Shown here one piece after another: positions 9,974 through 18,827 of a DNA stretch of 64,000 nt. The translations under genes and the position numbers were made by a program. Each line of letters begins with the position of its first letter. Position 1 is the stretch's first letter. The DNA is taken from positions 1 through 64,000 of the forward strand of contig JAFIFG010000101.1 in assembly GCA_020832135.1 (NCBI GenBank), given 5' to 3'. The notes beneath the pieces were generated by a model. That model was not told the origin of the DNA. It did not search any database and saw only the letters and a list, made by a program, of their open reading frames with translations. The stretch comes from Clostridiaceae bacterium (GTDB lineage Bacteria > Bacillota > Clostridia > Peptostreptococcales > Natronincolaceae).

Positions 9974-11218
9974 TTGGCTATTCATGATATAGGACATATG
10001 TTGATATTATTACTACTGTTAGTATTTTCTGCCTTCTTTTCAACATCTGAAACAGCATTGATGGCATTGAGTAAAATAAGAGTAAGACATATGATGGAGA
10101 AAAAAAGCAAGGGTGCAGAATTAATCTATAAGCATATAAGAGAGCCAAATAAACTCTTAGGAACCATTCTTGTAGGAAATAATATTGTTAATATAGCTGC
10201 ATCAGCACTAGCAACTTCTTTGGCTCTAAAATTTTACCCTGTTAATGGTGTTATCATTGCTACTGCTGTAATGACCATATTAGTACTTGTATTTGCTGAA
10301 ATAACTCCTAAATCTTTGGCTGCAAGAAATGCAGAAAAGGTATCTCTAATAGTAATAAAACCAATTGCTCTTATTGTAGTACTGCTTTATCCAATTGTTA
10401 TTATCTTTACATTTATAACCAACAAGTTAATGAACATAGTAGGAGGAGGTAGCAACAAAAATAAACCCTCTATTACAGAGGATGAATTAAGGACAGTTGT
10501 TACGGTGAGCCAAGAAGAAGGAGTATTGGAAAAAGAGGAGAAAGATATGATTTATAATGTTTTTGAATTTGGAGACCAGAGAATTAAGGATGTTATGATA
10601 CAAAGAAGAGATATGGTTGCTATAAATGTTATATCTACTTATGAAGGATTTTTAAATATTGTTAGAGATGAAAAATACTCAAGATATCCTATTTATGAAG
10701 AGGGAATTGATAATATCGTAGGTATCTTAAATGTTAAGGATTTACTTTTTATAGATCATATAGAAGAAAATTTTAATATTAAAAGATATATTCGTAAGCC
10801 GTATTATACCTTTGAATACAAAAAGACTACAGAGCTTTTTAAAGAAATGAAAAAAAACAAAATACATATAGCTATTGTACTAGATGAATATGGTGGCACA
10901 GCTGGGATTGTTACATTAGAGGACTTGATTGAAGAAATAGTAGGGGATATTCAAGATGAATATGACGAGTATGAAAAAGATATAGAATTAGTTAAAGAAA
11001 ATGAATATATTGTAAAGGGAAGTACAAAGTTAAATGATATTAATGATGTAATGAAATTAAACTTAGAATCTGAAGATTTTGATTCTATTGGGGGTTTTAT
11101 TACAGGGCGTCTAGGTAGACTTCCAAAATCGGGTGAAGTGATTATTTATAATAATATTAAGATGGTAGTGGAGAATGTTGAAGGTAATAGGATACAGAGA
11201 CTGAGAATGTTCACATAA
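9974..11218 (+). CDS. CNNM/HlyC-CorC family membrane protein (DUF21-CBS-CorC)
   Basis: The 414-residue protein has the full family architecture. A DUF21 transmembrane domain covers residues 1 to about 150, starting with a helix near residues 8-23. Paired CBS domains follow (about 205-325, including MIQRRDMVAINV and IVLDEYGGTAGIVTLEDLIE), then a C-terminal CorC_HlyC domain (about 340-414). Relatives are Mg2+/Co2+ transport or efflux proteins; the old name hemolysin is misleading. The start is TTG at 9974, with GGGAAGTG about 7 bases upstream. An in-frame ATG at 9998 is possible but would trim the first helix. It has its own terminator downstream. Confidence 0.9.
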   Translation: MAIHDIGHMLILLLLLVFSAFFSTSETALMALSKIRVRHMMEKKSKGAELIYKHIREPNKLLGTILVGNNIVNIAASALATSLALKFYPVNGVIIATAVMTILVLVFAEITPKSLAARNAEKVSLIVIKPIALIVVLLYPIVIIFTFITNKLMNIVGGGSNKNKPSITEDELRTVVTVSQEEGVLEKEEKDMIYNVFEFGDQRIKDVMIQRRDMVAINVISTYEGFLNIVRDEKYSRYPIYEEGIDNIVGILNVKDLLFIDHIEENFNIKRYIRKPYYTFEYKKTTELFKEMKKNKIHIAIVLDEYGGTAGIVTLEDLIEEIVGDIQDEYDEYEKDIELVKENEYIVKGSTKLNDINDVMKLNLESEDFDSIGGFITGRLGRLPKSGEVIIYNNIKMVVENVEGNRIQRLRMFT

Positions 11219-11223
11219 AACAA

Positions 11224-11253
11224 AAAAAGATGACTCTAAAAGAGCCATCTTTT
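11224..11253. terminator. Bidirectional terminator between CNNM-type gene and small hypothetical
   Basis: AAAAGATGaCTC and GAGcCATCTTTT form a stem with one mismatch and a 5-nt loop between convergent stops, flanked by A and T runs on both sides. Confidence 0.75.
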
Positions 11254-11260
11254 TCATAAA

Positions 11261-11569
11261 CTATTCTTCAACAAATTCTAGTGTTCCTCCTGCTTCTTCA
11301 ATAGCATGTGTTAAGGTAGAAAAAATATCAGTTTTACGTCCACCTAAAAACGGTAGTCTTACGATAAGGCATATACCAGCAGGAGAAGTAATCTCTATTA
11401 GATTCAATAGATTGATAACTGCTCCAGCAGGAATAAAAATCCTTACTAAAGTACCAGGTAGCTGAGGACATGGTTTTACGGGTTTTGGAGGCTTTGGAGG
11501 TTTGCAAGTAGCTTCCATAGTGTTCTCTGCACCTTCATAATGATTTTTTGTTATTTTTATTCTTGTCAT
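11261..11569 (-). CDS. Hypothetical protein with Pro-Lys-rich N-terminal segment
   Basis: I do not recognise this 102-residue protein. It has a short CKPPKPPKPVKPCP segment (near residues 21-34) bracketed by two cysteines. A compact region follows (LVRIFIPAGAVINLLNLIEI...GICLIVRLPFLGGRKTDIF) that looks like beta-strands rather than membrane helices. There is no signal peptide. The start has GGGAGG 9 bases upstream. It lies upstream of no obvious partner and is flanked by terminators. A structural or spore-surface role is only a guess from its small size and Pro-Lys motif. Confidence 0.6.
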   Translation of the reverse strand: MTRIKITKNHYEGAENTMEATCKPPKPPKPVKPCPQLPGTLVRIFIPAGAVINLLNLIEITSPAGICLIVRLPFLGGRKTDIFSTLTHAIEEAGGTLEFVEE

Positions 11570-11631
11570 TCATTATCCCTCCCTTCTTTTCAATACATGT
11601 TATGAGAAAGGGAGAAAAAGGTGATGAAAAT

Positions 11632-11667
11632 AATAGATTCCCCACTTTGTAAAGTGGGGAATCTATT
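11632..11667 (-). terminator. Terminator of the repeat-protein gene
   Basis: A 17-bp perfect inverted repeat (11632-11648 with 11651-11667) sits just past the stop at 11677. In the minus direction it is followed by TTATTTT. Confidence 0.85.
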
Positions 11668-11676
11668 TAAGTTAAA

Positions 11677-12012
11677 TTATTTAGTTTTATTTTGCATTTT
11701 TTGTTTTGTTTTTTGAACTTCAGCTTGTCCAACAGAAGTAGAGTTATTTAAGCTAGGAGTACCAGTATTTTGCATATTCATTTGTTGACCAGTAGTTTGG
11801 TTTTGGCTATTATTCATATTTTGTTGAACATGTTGCATTTCACCTTGTCCAACAGAAGTAGAGTTGTTTAAGCTAGGAGTACCAGTATTTTGCATATTCA
11901 TTTGTTGACCATTAGTTTGATTTTGCATGTTTTGTTGAACGTTTTGCATTTCGCCTTGTCCTACAGATTTAGAATTCTTTAAGTTAGGGTTTTTTCCATT
12001 GAAGTTATTCAC
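11677..12012 (-). CDS. Asn/Gln/Met-rich tandem-repeat protein, unknown function
   Basis: The 111-residue protein consists almost entirely of about 2.6 copies of a 38-40 residue unit (consensus SLNNSTSVGQGEMQ then VQQNM...GQQMNMQNTGTP). It is rich in Asn, Gln, Ser and Met, with no hydrophobic core, signal peptide or cysteine, so it is probably disordered. The composition recalls gamma-type small acid-soluble spore proteins, which also have Gln/Asn-rich internal repeats, but the TEFASE-type protease site of that family is absent; the resemblance is only in style. It has its own terminator. A role as a spore storage protein is a testable guess. Confidence 0.65.
   Translation of the reverse strand: MNNFNGKNPNLKNSKSVGQGEMQNVQQNMQNQTNGQQMNMQNTGTPSLNNSTSVGQGEMQHVQQNMNNSQNQTTGQQMNMQNTGTPSLNNSTSVGQAEVQKTKQKMQNKTK
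11724..11927. repeat. Two 120-bp tandem repeats inside the Asn/Gln-rich gene
   Basis: About 84 bases at 11724-11807 recur at 11844-11927 with only a few substitutions and exactly 120-bp periodicity. They encode the 40-residue protein repeat. The near identity at DNA level suggests recent duplication. Confidence 0.85.
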
Positions 12013-12132
12013 TAGGCATTCCTCCAGTTATAAATTTAGTAAGTAATAAACTTACCAATACTATTATGAGCAAAAAGAGGATAGATAATAGGTTGTAAAT
12101 AATGAATATTTTAGTGGAAATTGTTAAAAAAT

Positions 12133-13401
12133 TTACTTTAAATAAGCTTCAATAGGCACCGTTGGGTGATTTTCATAGTCAAATACTTCACCCTCCCAAG
12201 TACGGATCTTAATGCTATTTTTACCTCTAGATATTAGATACTGAGGTAGAATAGGAGTTTTACCTTTTCCACCAGGTGCATTGATGATATAGGTAGGAAT
12301 AGCCATTCCGGAAGTATATCCCCTTAGGTATTCCATAATTTCAATACCATCATCAACTGAGGTATGAAAATGGGTTGTACCAATAACATGCTTTGCATGG
12401 AAGATATAATAAGGTCGTACACGACATTTTAATAGCTCATGATTTAACAGCCGCATAACAAATTTATCGTTATTTACACCATTTAATAATACTGCTTGAT
12501 TTCCTAATGGAATACCAACATTAGCCAGCTTATCGCAGGCCGCTTTCGATTCTTCTGTAATCTCCATAGGATGATTAAAGTGGGTATTGATATAAATAGG
12601 TGGATATTTCCTTAAGATATTTACTAAGTTATCACTAACTCTTTGAGGCATAGTAACAAGTGTCCGACTGCCTAGACGAATATAGTCTACTGAAGGTATA
12701 GCATGTAATTCACCTAGTAACCAGTCCAGCATGGAATCAGATAGAGTTAATGCATCTCCACCAGTGATTAATACATCTCTAATTTCAGGATTATTACGAA
12801 CATAATCTATAGATTCCTGAAGTACCTCTCTAGAATTATGAGTATCCTGTGTGCCGATATTTCTTCTACGCTGGCAATGTCTACAGTACATTGCACATTC
12901 ATTTGTAACATTTATAATCAATCGGTCAGGATATCTTCTAGTGATAGATCCAGCTGGATTTGTAAACTCTTCCCCCATAGGATCTTCGTCACCTTTATTA
13001 TGCTCTATTTCATAAATATGAGGAATAGACATAAGCTTAATAGGACAATATTTGTTATTATCGTCTATTAAAGTAGCATAATAAGGAGATATAGACCATC
13101 TAAATTCACTACCTACTTTTTTTATTCCCTCTAGTTCCTTTTCATCAAGCTTAATGATTTGAGCTAAAGTGTCTGCATCAGAAATCCTATTTGTCAACTG
13201 CCATTTCCAATCCTTCCAGTTCTCCTCGGTTGCATTGAAAAGAGTTAGAATTTTATTTTTCTTTTCTTGGATTTCATTTTGTCTGTTTAAGCCTGTAGGA
13301 ATAGTATCCTTTACAGATAAATAATCCTCTATCCTTGACTTTAATTGCTGTGCTCTTTCTAGAGAAATGTCTCTACTGTTTTTATGTCCTAAGCACTCCA
13401 T
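12133..13401 (-). CDS. eam: Glutamate 2,3-aminomutase (KamA-family radical SAM/PLP enzyme)
   Basis: This 422-residue KamA-family enzyme has the radical-SAM cluster motif C169-x3-C173-x2-C176 (CAMYCRHC) and the PLP lysine K381 in GGKGKTP. In lysine 2,3-aminomutase two aspartates 37 residues apart (D293 and D330 in the clostridial enzyme) bind the lysine side-chain amine. Here the aligned positions are K337 (FHAKHVIG) and N374 (IINAPGG), again 37 apart, the Lys/Asn pair described for glutamate 2,3-aminomutase. I therefore call L-glutamate to beta-glutamate. Beta-glutamate is a known compatible solute, so osmoprotection is a plausible role. It has its own consensus promoter and a 170-nt leader. 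Confidence 0.8.
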   Translation of the reverse strand: MECLGHKNSRDISLERAQQLKSRIEDYLSVKDTIPTGLNRQNEIQEKKNKILTLFNATEENWKDWKWQLTNRISDADTLAQIIKLDEKELEGIKKVGSEFRWSISPYYATLIDDNNKYCPIKLMSIPHIYEIEHNKGDEDPMGEEFTNPAGSITRRYPDRLIINVTNECAMYCRHCQRRRNIGTQDTHNSREVLQESIDYVRNNPEIRDVLITGGDALTLSDSMLDWLLGELHAIPSVDYIRLGSRTLVTMPQRVSDNLVNILRKYPPIYINTHFNHPMEITEESKAACDKLANVGIPLGNQAVLLNGVNNDKFVMRLLNHELLKCRVRPYYIFHAKHVIGTTHFHTSVDDGIEIMEYLRGYTSGMAIPTYIINAPGGKGKTPILPQYLISRGKNSIKIRTWEGEVFDYENHPTVPIEAYLK

Positions 13402-13579
13402 CGCATCTCCTCCTTAATTAAGTGTATATATATTTCCAAAAGGGATCATTTAAAATTAATTTAAGTTTTTAATAGTATTTAGTGAAAAGTAGGTACAATA
13501 TACAAAAAAGTAATAAAAAAAATTCAAGAGAGAATTTCAATTAGGAAAAGATCGCAGTTAACAAAAACTACAGTTTAAA

Positions 13580-13608
13580 ATTATAACACATTCGACGTTT
13601 TATGTCAA
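13580..13608 (-). promoter_or_regulatory. Consensus sigma-A promoter of the aminomutase gene
   Basis: On the minus strand TTGACA (13603-13608) and TATAAT (13580-13585) are separated by 17 bp. It lies just after the aspartate kinase stop, so the aminomutase is transcribed from its own promoter with a leader of about 170 nt. I recognise no riboswitch in that leader. Confidence 0.85.
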
Positions 13609-13627
13609 TTTTAAGTTGCAGGAAAAA

Positions 13628-13657
13628 ATTAAAAGCCACTTAAAGTGACTTTTAATT
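13628..13657 (-). terminator. Terminator of the aspartate kinase gene
   Basis: ATTAAAAGcCACTT and AAGTGaCTTTTAAT form a stem with one mismatch. It overlaps the kinase stop codon and is followed in the minus direction by a T-rich tract. Confidence 0.7.
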
Positions 13658-14968
13658 TACAAAAGCATTATAAATAGCTGTGATTGCTGACTCAAAATCA
13701 TCAGTTTCTACACCTATAATGATATTAATTTCACTGGAACCTTGATCAATCATACGTATATTAATTCCCTTATCAGCTAGAGCAGTAAAAAGTTTAGCAG
13801 AGATTCCTGGTGTATAGGCCATACCATGACCAACGGTAGCGATCAAGGCCATATTAGGGTACACTTCAATTAAATCAGGATCACATTGTAATTCTATATC
13901 ATTTATTAATTGATCTAATTTATTCTCCAACTGCTCATCTGTTACTACAATAGATAGACTATCTATTCCAGAGGGTAAATGTTCAAAATAGATATTATTA
14001 ACTTCTAGAATAGTAAGAAGCTTTCTCATGAAACTAATATCAGACTTCATACGATTTTTTTCAATAGCAATGACGGTAAAATTCTTCTTGCCAGCAATAC
14101 CAGTAATATTGCCCTGTGGTGCTATAGGATTAGCAAAACTAACAATCATAGTGCCGGGATCTTTGGGGGTGTTGGTATTTCTTATATTAATAGGAATACC
14201 GGCCTGTAATACAGGGAATATTGTATCCTCATGAAGTACTGATGCACCCATATAGGACAATTCTCTTAGCTCCCGATAGGTAATAGTTTCTATAGGCTTA
14301 GGATCCTGAACGATTCTAGGGTCTGTCATCAACAATCCTGAAACATCAGTCCAATTTTCATAAACCTCTGCGGAAACAGCTCGAGCCACAAGTGCACCTG
14401 TTATGTCAGAGCCTCCTCTGGAAAAAATCTTTATTTCACCATTGGGAAGAGCTCCATAAAATCCTGGGATCACAACATTTTTTCTTGATGATAAGGAATG
14501 TTTCAATTTTTCTTCAGTTAACTCTATATGCAAAGATCCATTTGGATAAAAATAAATGACATCTTTGGCATCAATGAAGCCCCAACCTAAAAGCTCAGCT
14601 AGAATAATACCATTAAGATATTCTCCACGACTTACTACATAGTCAATGGAAGCTCCTGCCTCTATATTTTTCTCTATTTCTTCAAAATAAGTATTAAGAT
14701 TTAAGGATAGTCCTAACTCTTTTAAAATGTTTAAGAATCGTTCCTTTATAATAGTAAAGGTATGTTGAAAGCCTACTTTATGTTGTAGTTGAGCATGGCA
14801 CAGATAAAGGAGATCTGTAATTTTTGTATCCTCCCTATGACACTTACCCGGTGCTGAAGGTATAACGTATTTTCGAGTAGAGTCTTCTAATAGTATAGAT
14901 TTTACCTTTTGAAACTGTCCTGCATCTGCAAGGGAAGTTCCTCCGAATTTTGCTACTTTTATTGACAT
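13652..14968 (-). CDS. lysC: Aspartate kinase
   Basis: The 438-residue enzyme phosphorylates L-aspartate, the first step towards lysine, threonine, methionine and diaminopimelate. The amino-acid-kinase fold has KFGGTSLADAG at residues 7-17 and FSRGGSDITGALVARAV in the middle (aspartate and nucleotide binding). Two C-terminal ACT regulatory domains (about 310-438, including IRMIDQGSSEINIIIGVE) imply allosteric feedback control. It is a monofunctional kinase with no homoserine dehydrogenase part. I looked for a lysine riboswitch in the divergent promoter region and saw none. RBS is a GGGGG-type purine run before the ATG. Confidence 0.92.
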   Translation of the reverse strand: MSIKVAKFGGTSLADAGQFQKVKSILLEDSTRKYVIPSAPGKCHREDTKITDLLYLCHAQLQHKVGFQHTFTIIKERFLNILKELGLSLNLNTYFEEIEKNIEAGASIDYVVSRGEYLNGIILAELLGWGFIDAKDVIYFYPNGSLHIELTEEKLKHSLSSRKNVVIPGFYGALPNGEIKIFSRGGSDITGALVARAVSAEVYENWTDVSGLLMTDPRIVQDPKPIETITYRELRELSYMGASVLHEDTIFPVLQAGIPINIRNTNTPKDPGTMIVSFANPIAPQGNITGIAGKKNFTVIAIEKNRMKSDISFMRKLLTILEVNNIYFEHLPSGIDSLSIVVTDEQLENKLDQLINDIELQCDPDLIEVYPNMALIATVGHGMAYTPGISAKLFTALADKGINIRMIDQGSSEINIIIGVETDDFESAITAIYNAFVN

Positions 14969-15081
14969 GATTTTTCCCCCTTTGGTTCTGCTGTTCTATG
15001 TAAAAATTAGTTATAATTATATATTTATCGTGCACAAATGTCAATGAGACAAATACAAATTTCGTAAATTCATCTATAAAA

Positions 15082-15134
15082 TAGACGATGCTAGAAATTT
15101 CAGGTATAATATATAACTATTAGGAAATTTACGA
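15082..15134 (+). promoter_or_regulatory. Probable promoter of the nucleoside-gate gene, flanked by an inverted repeat
   Basis: TATAAT (15105-15110) has a weak -35 (TAGACG, 15082-15087) 17 bases upstream. TCGTAAATT (15062-15070) and AATTTACGA (15126-15134) are inverted copies bracketing the promoter. They could be regulator half-sites or chance in AT-rich DNA. Confidence 0.4.
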
Positions 15135-15150
15135 CAAGGAGGACTAACTA

Positions 15151-16092
15151 TTGCAAACAGTTGTTGAATTAATTACAAGATCAGGAGAAACAGCAGTTAA
15201 CTTAGCACTATATATATTACTTCCTGTAATGGTGGTGATGATGGCTTTCATGAGGGTTTTAGAAAACAAAGGAATATTGGCGGCAATTGCAATAAAGCTT
15301 TCCCCTATATTAATTGTTTTTGGATTACCCGGTTTAGGGGTATTTGCAATGATGCAAATTTTACTGGTAAGTTTTGCAGCTCCTATATCTACCTTGAAAA
15401 TTATGGAGCATGACGAAACAATATCTAATAGGAAAATCGCCGCTACATTGGGTGCTGTTTTTGTAATGTCTCAAGCTAATGCAACATTTCCACTGGCGGT
15501 GGTAGGTTTAAACTTACCTATCATTATATTAACTTCTATCTTAGGTGCTCTGCTATCTGGATATCTTGCTTATATATTTTATGGTAATGATCCAAAAGAT
15601 AATGAATTAGAAGAAGGTATGAACCTGAAGGGGGAAGTAAAGGAAGAAAAAGAAAAATTTATTCCTCTTCTATTTAAAGGTGGAGGAGAAGGCTTAGAAA
15701 TTGTTAAAAAAGCAGTAGCACCTTTAATATTATCTATATTGATGGTAAACATTTTAAGAGAAGTAGGGGCTATAGATTTTGTTGAAACATTATTGGCACC
15801 TATATTAACTAGAGTAGGTATACCTGGAGTGGCCGTCTTGCCTATGGCTACGAAATATTTAGCTGGAGGAACAGCAATGATGGCAATAACACTAGACTTA
15901 GTGACGGAAGGAAGTATGACAGCATTAGAATTAAATAGAATAGCTGGATTTACCATAAACACATTCGATCCAGTAGGTATAGCACTATTAGTGTCCGCCG
16001 GCTCAAGAGTTGCATCTGTCACTAAACCAGCTATGAAGGCGGCAGTAATAGGTATCTTATTTAGAGGAATTATTCATTTGATTATTTTTTAA
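15151..16092 (+). CDS. Nucleoside recognition (Gate) domain membrane protein
   Basis: The 313-residue polytopic membrane protein has two Gate-type repeats (about residues 15-150 and 185-310) linked by a charged loop (residues about 150-180, rich in Lys and Glu). Conserved pieces include VMSQANATFPLAVVGLNLP and MATKYLAGGTAMMAITLDL. The family is related to nucleoside transporters and to the SpoIIIAE-neighbour proteins SpmA/SpmB, but the transported molecule is unknown. The start is TTG, with AAGGAGGA 7 bases upstream. It reads divergently from aspartate kinase. Confidence 0.85.
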   Translation: MQTVVELITRSGETAVNLALYILLPVMVVMMAFMRVLENKGILAAIAIKLSPILIVFGLPGLGVFAMMQILLVSFAAPISTLKIMEHDETISNRKIAATLGAVFVMSQANATFPLAVVGLNLPIIILTSILGALLSGYLAYIFYGNDPKDNELEEGMNLKGEVKEEKEKFIPLLFKGGGEGLEIVKKAVAPLILSILMVNILREVGAIDFVETLLAPILTRVGIPGVAVLPMATKYLAGGTAMMAITLDLVTEGSMTALELNRIAGFTINTFDPVGIALLVSAGSRVASVTKPAMKAAVIGILFRGIIHLIIF

Positions 16093-16179
16093 GCAGATTA
16101 TTCATAAGTAGCTTATTCTAACATCTCTATAAACCTCATATAATTAAATGTAGAGCTTTACTATGGGGAGGGGATTTTT

Positions 16180-16989
16180 TTGAAGGAGGTAAGCTACGAG
16201 AAGGCAGCATTGTTTGAACACAGGTTTTGGTTACAGGTGTTAGGTGATCATGCAAGATTTATATTTGATAACTTATCACCTAAAGAAACAAAAGAAGTTG
16301 AGAAGGCTAACTACTTCATATACACCTTCGATCAACTATTAAAAGAATCAAGAAAACCTCTAGATGAACAAGCATTAATGAGCTTGAATAACCAAGCCTA
16401 TCATTATGCCCATGAGATAAGACTTTTTAAATTGGACCTAATAAAAAAGCATTTGGTAGATGATATTGAATTAGGATTACCACCTACCTTTATAAATCAT
16501 ATGGTAAACGAAGTCGAAGAATATTTAAGAGTATTGGCTGACTTACTAATGAAGAAGATTCCGACTACCACACCGCTTCATAATCATTTGCTATGGCTGC
16601 TAGATGCAGCGGGGCATGCTTCTGCTATTGCTGGTGACCTAGATATGGTGGAAAAAAAATTAATAGAAGAAAGTCAAAACTTTATGGAAAACTTCGAGGA
16701 CTATTACATCAAAGCAGTGGAAATGATGGGCTACACAAGAACTTGTTTGGCAAACTTCCCTGCACTAGACAGATTTAATTTGCAAGTGGAGTCAGAAATT
16801 AAGATGTTTAAAGTATTTCTAAGGGAATTAGAAAAACTAGAATTAGGAAATAAGTTATTAGGTACCTTGGCACCACTTATACTAGACCATATGGCTAGAG
16901 AAGAATGCTATTACCTTATAAAACTAGCACAAGTGTCAGATATAAGGATGCCTGTTTGTGACCCTACTAAGGAGCGAACGGAGGGCTAA
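16180..16989 (+). CDS. DUF2935 domain-containing protein (predicted metal-binding helical bundle)
   Basis: The 269-residue, all-helical protein has the DUF2935 pattern twice: FEHRFWLQVLGDHARFIFDN (residues 8-27) and a later half ending MAREECYYLIKLAQ. Conserved His and Glu residues (EHRFW, DHARF, LDHMAREE) suggest a di-metal site in a four-helix bundle, but no enzymatic activity is established for the family. The start is TTG, with GGGGAGGGG about 8 bases upstream. It lies 87 bases after the gate-domain gene in the same direction, so the two may be co-transcribed. No membrane segments. Confidence 0.82.
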   Translation: MKEVSYEKAALFEHRFWLQVLGDHARFIFDNLSPKETKEVEKANYFIYTFDQLLKESRKPLDEQALMSLNNQAYHYAHEIRLFKLDLIKKHLVDDIELGLPPTFINHMVNEVEEYLRVLADLLMKKIPTTTPLHNHLLWLLDAAGHASAIAGDLDMVEKKLIEESQNFMENFEDYYIKAVEMMGYTRTCLANFPALDRFNLQVESEIKMFKVFLRELEKLELGNKLLGTLAPLILDHMAREECYYLIKLAQVSDIRMPVCDPTKERTEG

Positions 16990-17121
16990 ATATTAGAGAT
17001 TTTAAAAGTGGTTACTACTGAAATCAAGGTGTAGATGACCGCTTTTTTGTTTTTGAAGGATTTTAAATATAAAAAAAGAATAGGTGAAATATAGTTATTA
17101 ATCAAAAGAGGTGAAAATAAA

Positions 17122-17928
17122 ATGGAGAAAAAATTTAAAATTGCAGTAGTACAAATGAAATCAGAAATGAAGGATACTAAGTACAATTTAAAGAAAGCTA
17201 TAGATTTTATAGAAAAAGCAAAAAATAAAGGAGCAGACATTGTATGTCTACCTGAACTTTTTTATTCAGGATATCATTTACATAGAGAAGAATTTTTAGC
17301 AGCGGCAGAAAAAGCAGATGGACATATGTATCAAGAGTTAAGTAAGGTTGCTAAAGATAAAAATTTATATATTATAGGTGGTTACCCAGAAAAAACAGAG
17401 GTACCAGGTATTGTTTATAATTCTTCTTTAATGATTGACAATAACGGAAGTTTGGTAGGAAATATGCGGAAGGTATATCTATGGGGAAAAGAAAAGCTTT
17501 CCTTTAGAGAAGGTAACAAATTTCCTGTATTTGACACACCTTTTGGTAGGATAGGTATGCTTATCTGCTATGATATAGAATTTCCTGAACCACCTAGAAT
17601 CATGGCTTTAAAAGGAGCGGAAATTATTCTGGCACCTTCGGTTTGGAGTAAGGAGGGAGAGAATAGATGGGACATTGATTTGCCGGCTGCGGCTCTCTAT
17701 AATGTTCTTTTTACTGTAGGGATCAACACCATAGACAATGGTGCATGTGGTAAAAGTAAGATAGTAAATCCTAGAGGTGATGTAATAACGGAGGCATCTA
17801 TAGATAAAGAAGAGATTATATATGCTAATATTGATTTAAATCACATTTTAAAGCATAGAGCAAAGATCCCCTATATGAATGATTTTAAACCAGAAACATT
17901 TAATATAGATGCCATAAAAACTTTTTAA
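17122..17928 (+). CDS. Carbon-nitrogen hydrolase (nitrilase superfamily amidase)
   Basis: The 268-residue enzyme has the complete nitrilase catalytic triad: E45 (LPELFYSG), K117 (MRKVYL) and C149 (LICYDIEFPE). The thioester-forming cysteine hydrolyses C-N bonds of small amides or carbamoyl groups. The length is normal for stand-alone amidases such as omega-amidase or N-carbamoylputrescine amidase; substrate choice cannot be fixed by eye. RBS GAGGTG precedes the ATG. Its stop overlaps by 4 bases that of the convergent alpha/beta hydrolase, and no terminator separates them. Confidence 0.9.
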   Translation: MEKKFKIAVVQMKSEMKDTKYNLKKAIDFIEKAKNKGADIVCLPELFYSGYHLHREEFLAAAEKADGHMYQELSKVAKDKNLYIIGGYPEKTEVPGIVYNSSLMIDNNGSLVGNMRKVYLWGKEKLSFREGNKFPVFDTPFGRIGMLICYDIEFPEPPRIMALKGAEIILAPSVWSKEGENRWDIDLPAAALYNVLFTVGINTIDNGACGKSKIVNPRGDVITEASIDKEEIIYANIDLNHILKHRAKIPYMNDFKPETFNIDAIKTF

Positions 17929-18827
17929 AACCCAATCTCCATCAAAAACTCACCTACTAAAGCATCATACTCTTCTTGATTATGCCAATAGGCTTTAACG
18001 TGACCTGCATTTGGAGCTAAATAAAGTTTTTTAGCTCCTTTTTTTATATTATACATCTTTTTCGTCATATCATAGGGTATATAATCGTCCTGTAACCCAT
18101 GAATGAAAAATATAGGAGTAGCTACCTCTTTAATAGATGCTACTGGAGAAACTTCTCCAAAATAAACACCTGTCCTTAACTTATTCATAAAGCTACATAT
18201 ATATATAAGAGGAAAGGCTGGTAATCTATAGTCTACCTTTAAACGAAACGTCAGAATACCATAAAGGCTGTCGTAGGGGCAATCTGCTATATAAAAGGAG
18301 ATCCTGGGATCAATAGCAGAATTTTGTAAAGCAGTGGCTGCTCCCATAGATTCACCTAGTATGCCAATTTTTATGTCGTTGCCATATGTCTCGAAAAGCC
18401 AGTCACTACATGTCTTTAAATCATACTTTTCATAAAAGCCATAGGTAGTGGTATTTCCACCGCTTTTACCATGATTTCTGTGGTCATAGATTAAAATATT
18501 GTAGCCACGTTTTCTAAAAATTTTTATATATTTTATACATCCGTATAAGGTATAAGTTATACCATGACAGAGAATGATAGTATTTTTAGCTCCTTTAATG
18601 GGAAAATAAAGGCCATAAAGGTTGTAACCATAGGAGGATTTGATAACTACTTCTTCTTTGTATAGAGATTCTAAGTAAGTTTCGTCTAATCTCCCTGCCT
18701 CTGATTCTTTTTCATAGGTTTCTGCATGGGAAAGAGTTTGTGGATAAATAACTTTATTAGAAAAATGAAAGCTTCCTAATAAAATGATACATAGAATGGT
18801 AAGAATAATAATGATAAAGACGTACAA
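17925..18827 (-). CDS. Membrane-anchored alpha/beta hydrolase
   Basis: The 300-residue protein has an N-terminal membrane helix (residues about 2-22) followed by an alpha/beta-hydrolase domain. Visible elements are the oxyanion-region strand TIILCHGITY, the nucleophile elbow GILGESMGAAT (GxSxG), the acid in IFFIHGLQDDYIPYDM and the catalytic His in NAGHVKAYW. It belongs to the BEM46/YqkD-like serine hydrolases, probably facing the outside surface or tethered at the membrane. The substrate is unknown. It is convergent with the nitrilase-family gene. Confidence 0.87.
   Translation of the reverse strand: MYVFIIIILTILCIILLGSFHFSNKVIYPQTLSHAETYEKESEAGRLDETYLESLYKEEVVIKSSYGYNLYGLYFPIKGAKNTIILCHGITYTLYGCIKYIKIFRKRGYNILIYDHRNHGKSGGNTTTYGFYEKYDLKTCSDWLFETYGNDIKIGILGESMGAATALQNSAIDPRISFYIADCPYDSLYGILTFRLKVDYRLPAFPLIYICSFMNKLRTGVYFGEVSPVASIKEVATPIFFIHGLQDDYIPYDMTKKMYNIKKGAKKLYLAPNAGHVKAYWHNQEEYDALVGEFLMEIGF

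Noticed and set aside
11724-11927. CRISPR-like direct repeats
   Set aside because: Only two long copies with 120-bp period, fully inside a reading frame that encodes the repeat; no spacers.
12133-13401. Lysine 2,3-aminomutase
   Set aside because: The two lysine-binding Asp positions are Lys and Asn, the pair of the glutamate enzyme.
14969-15150. Lysine riboswitch before aspartate kinase
   Set aside because: The 180-base divergent region is too short and shows none of the conserved lysine aptamer blocks.
15579-16022. 147-codon open frame on the minus strand inside the nucleoside-gate gene
   Set aside because: Lies antisense to a well-supported membrane protein gene, has no RBS and its translation has no recognisable domain.
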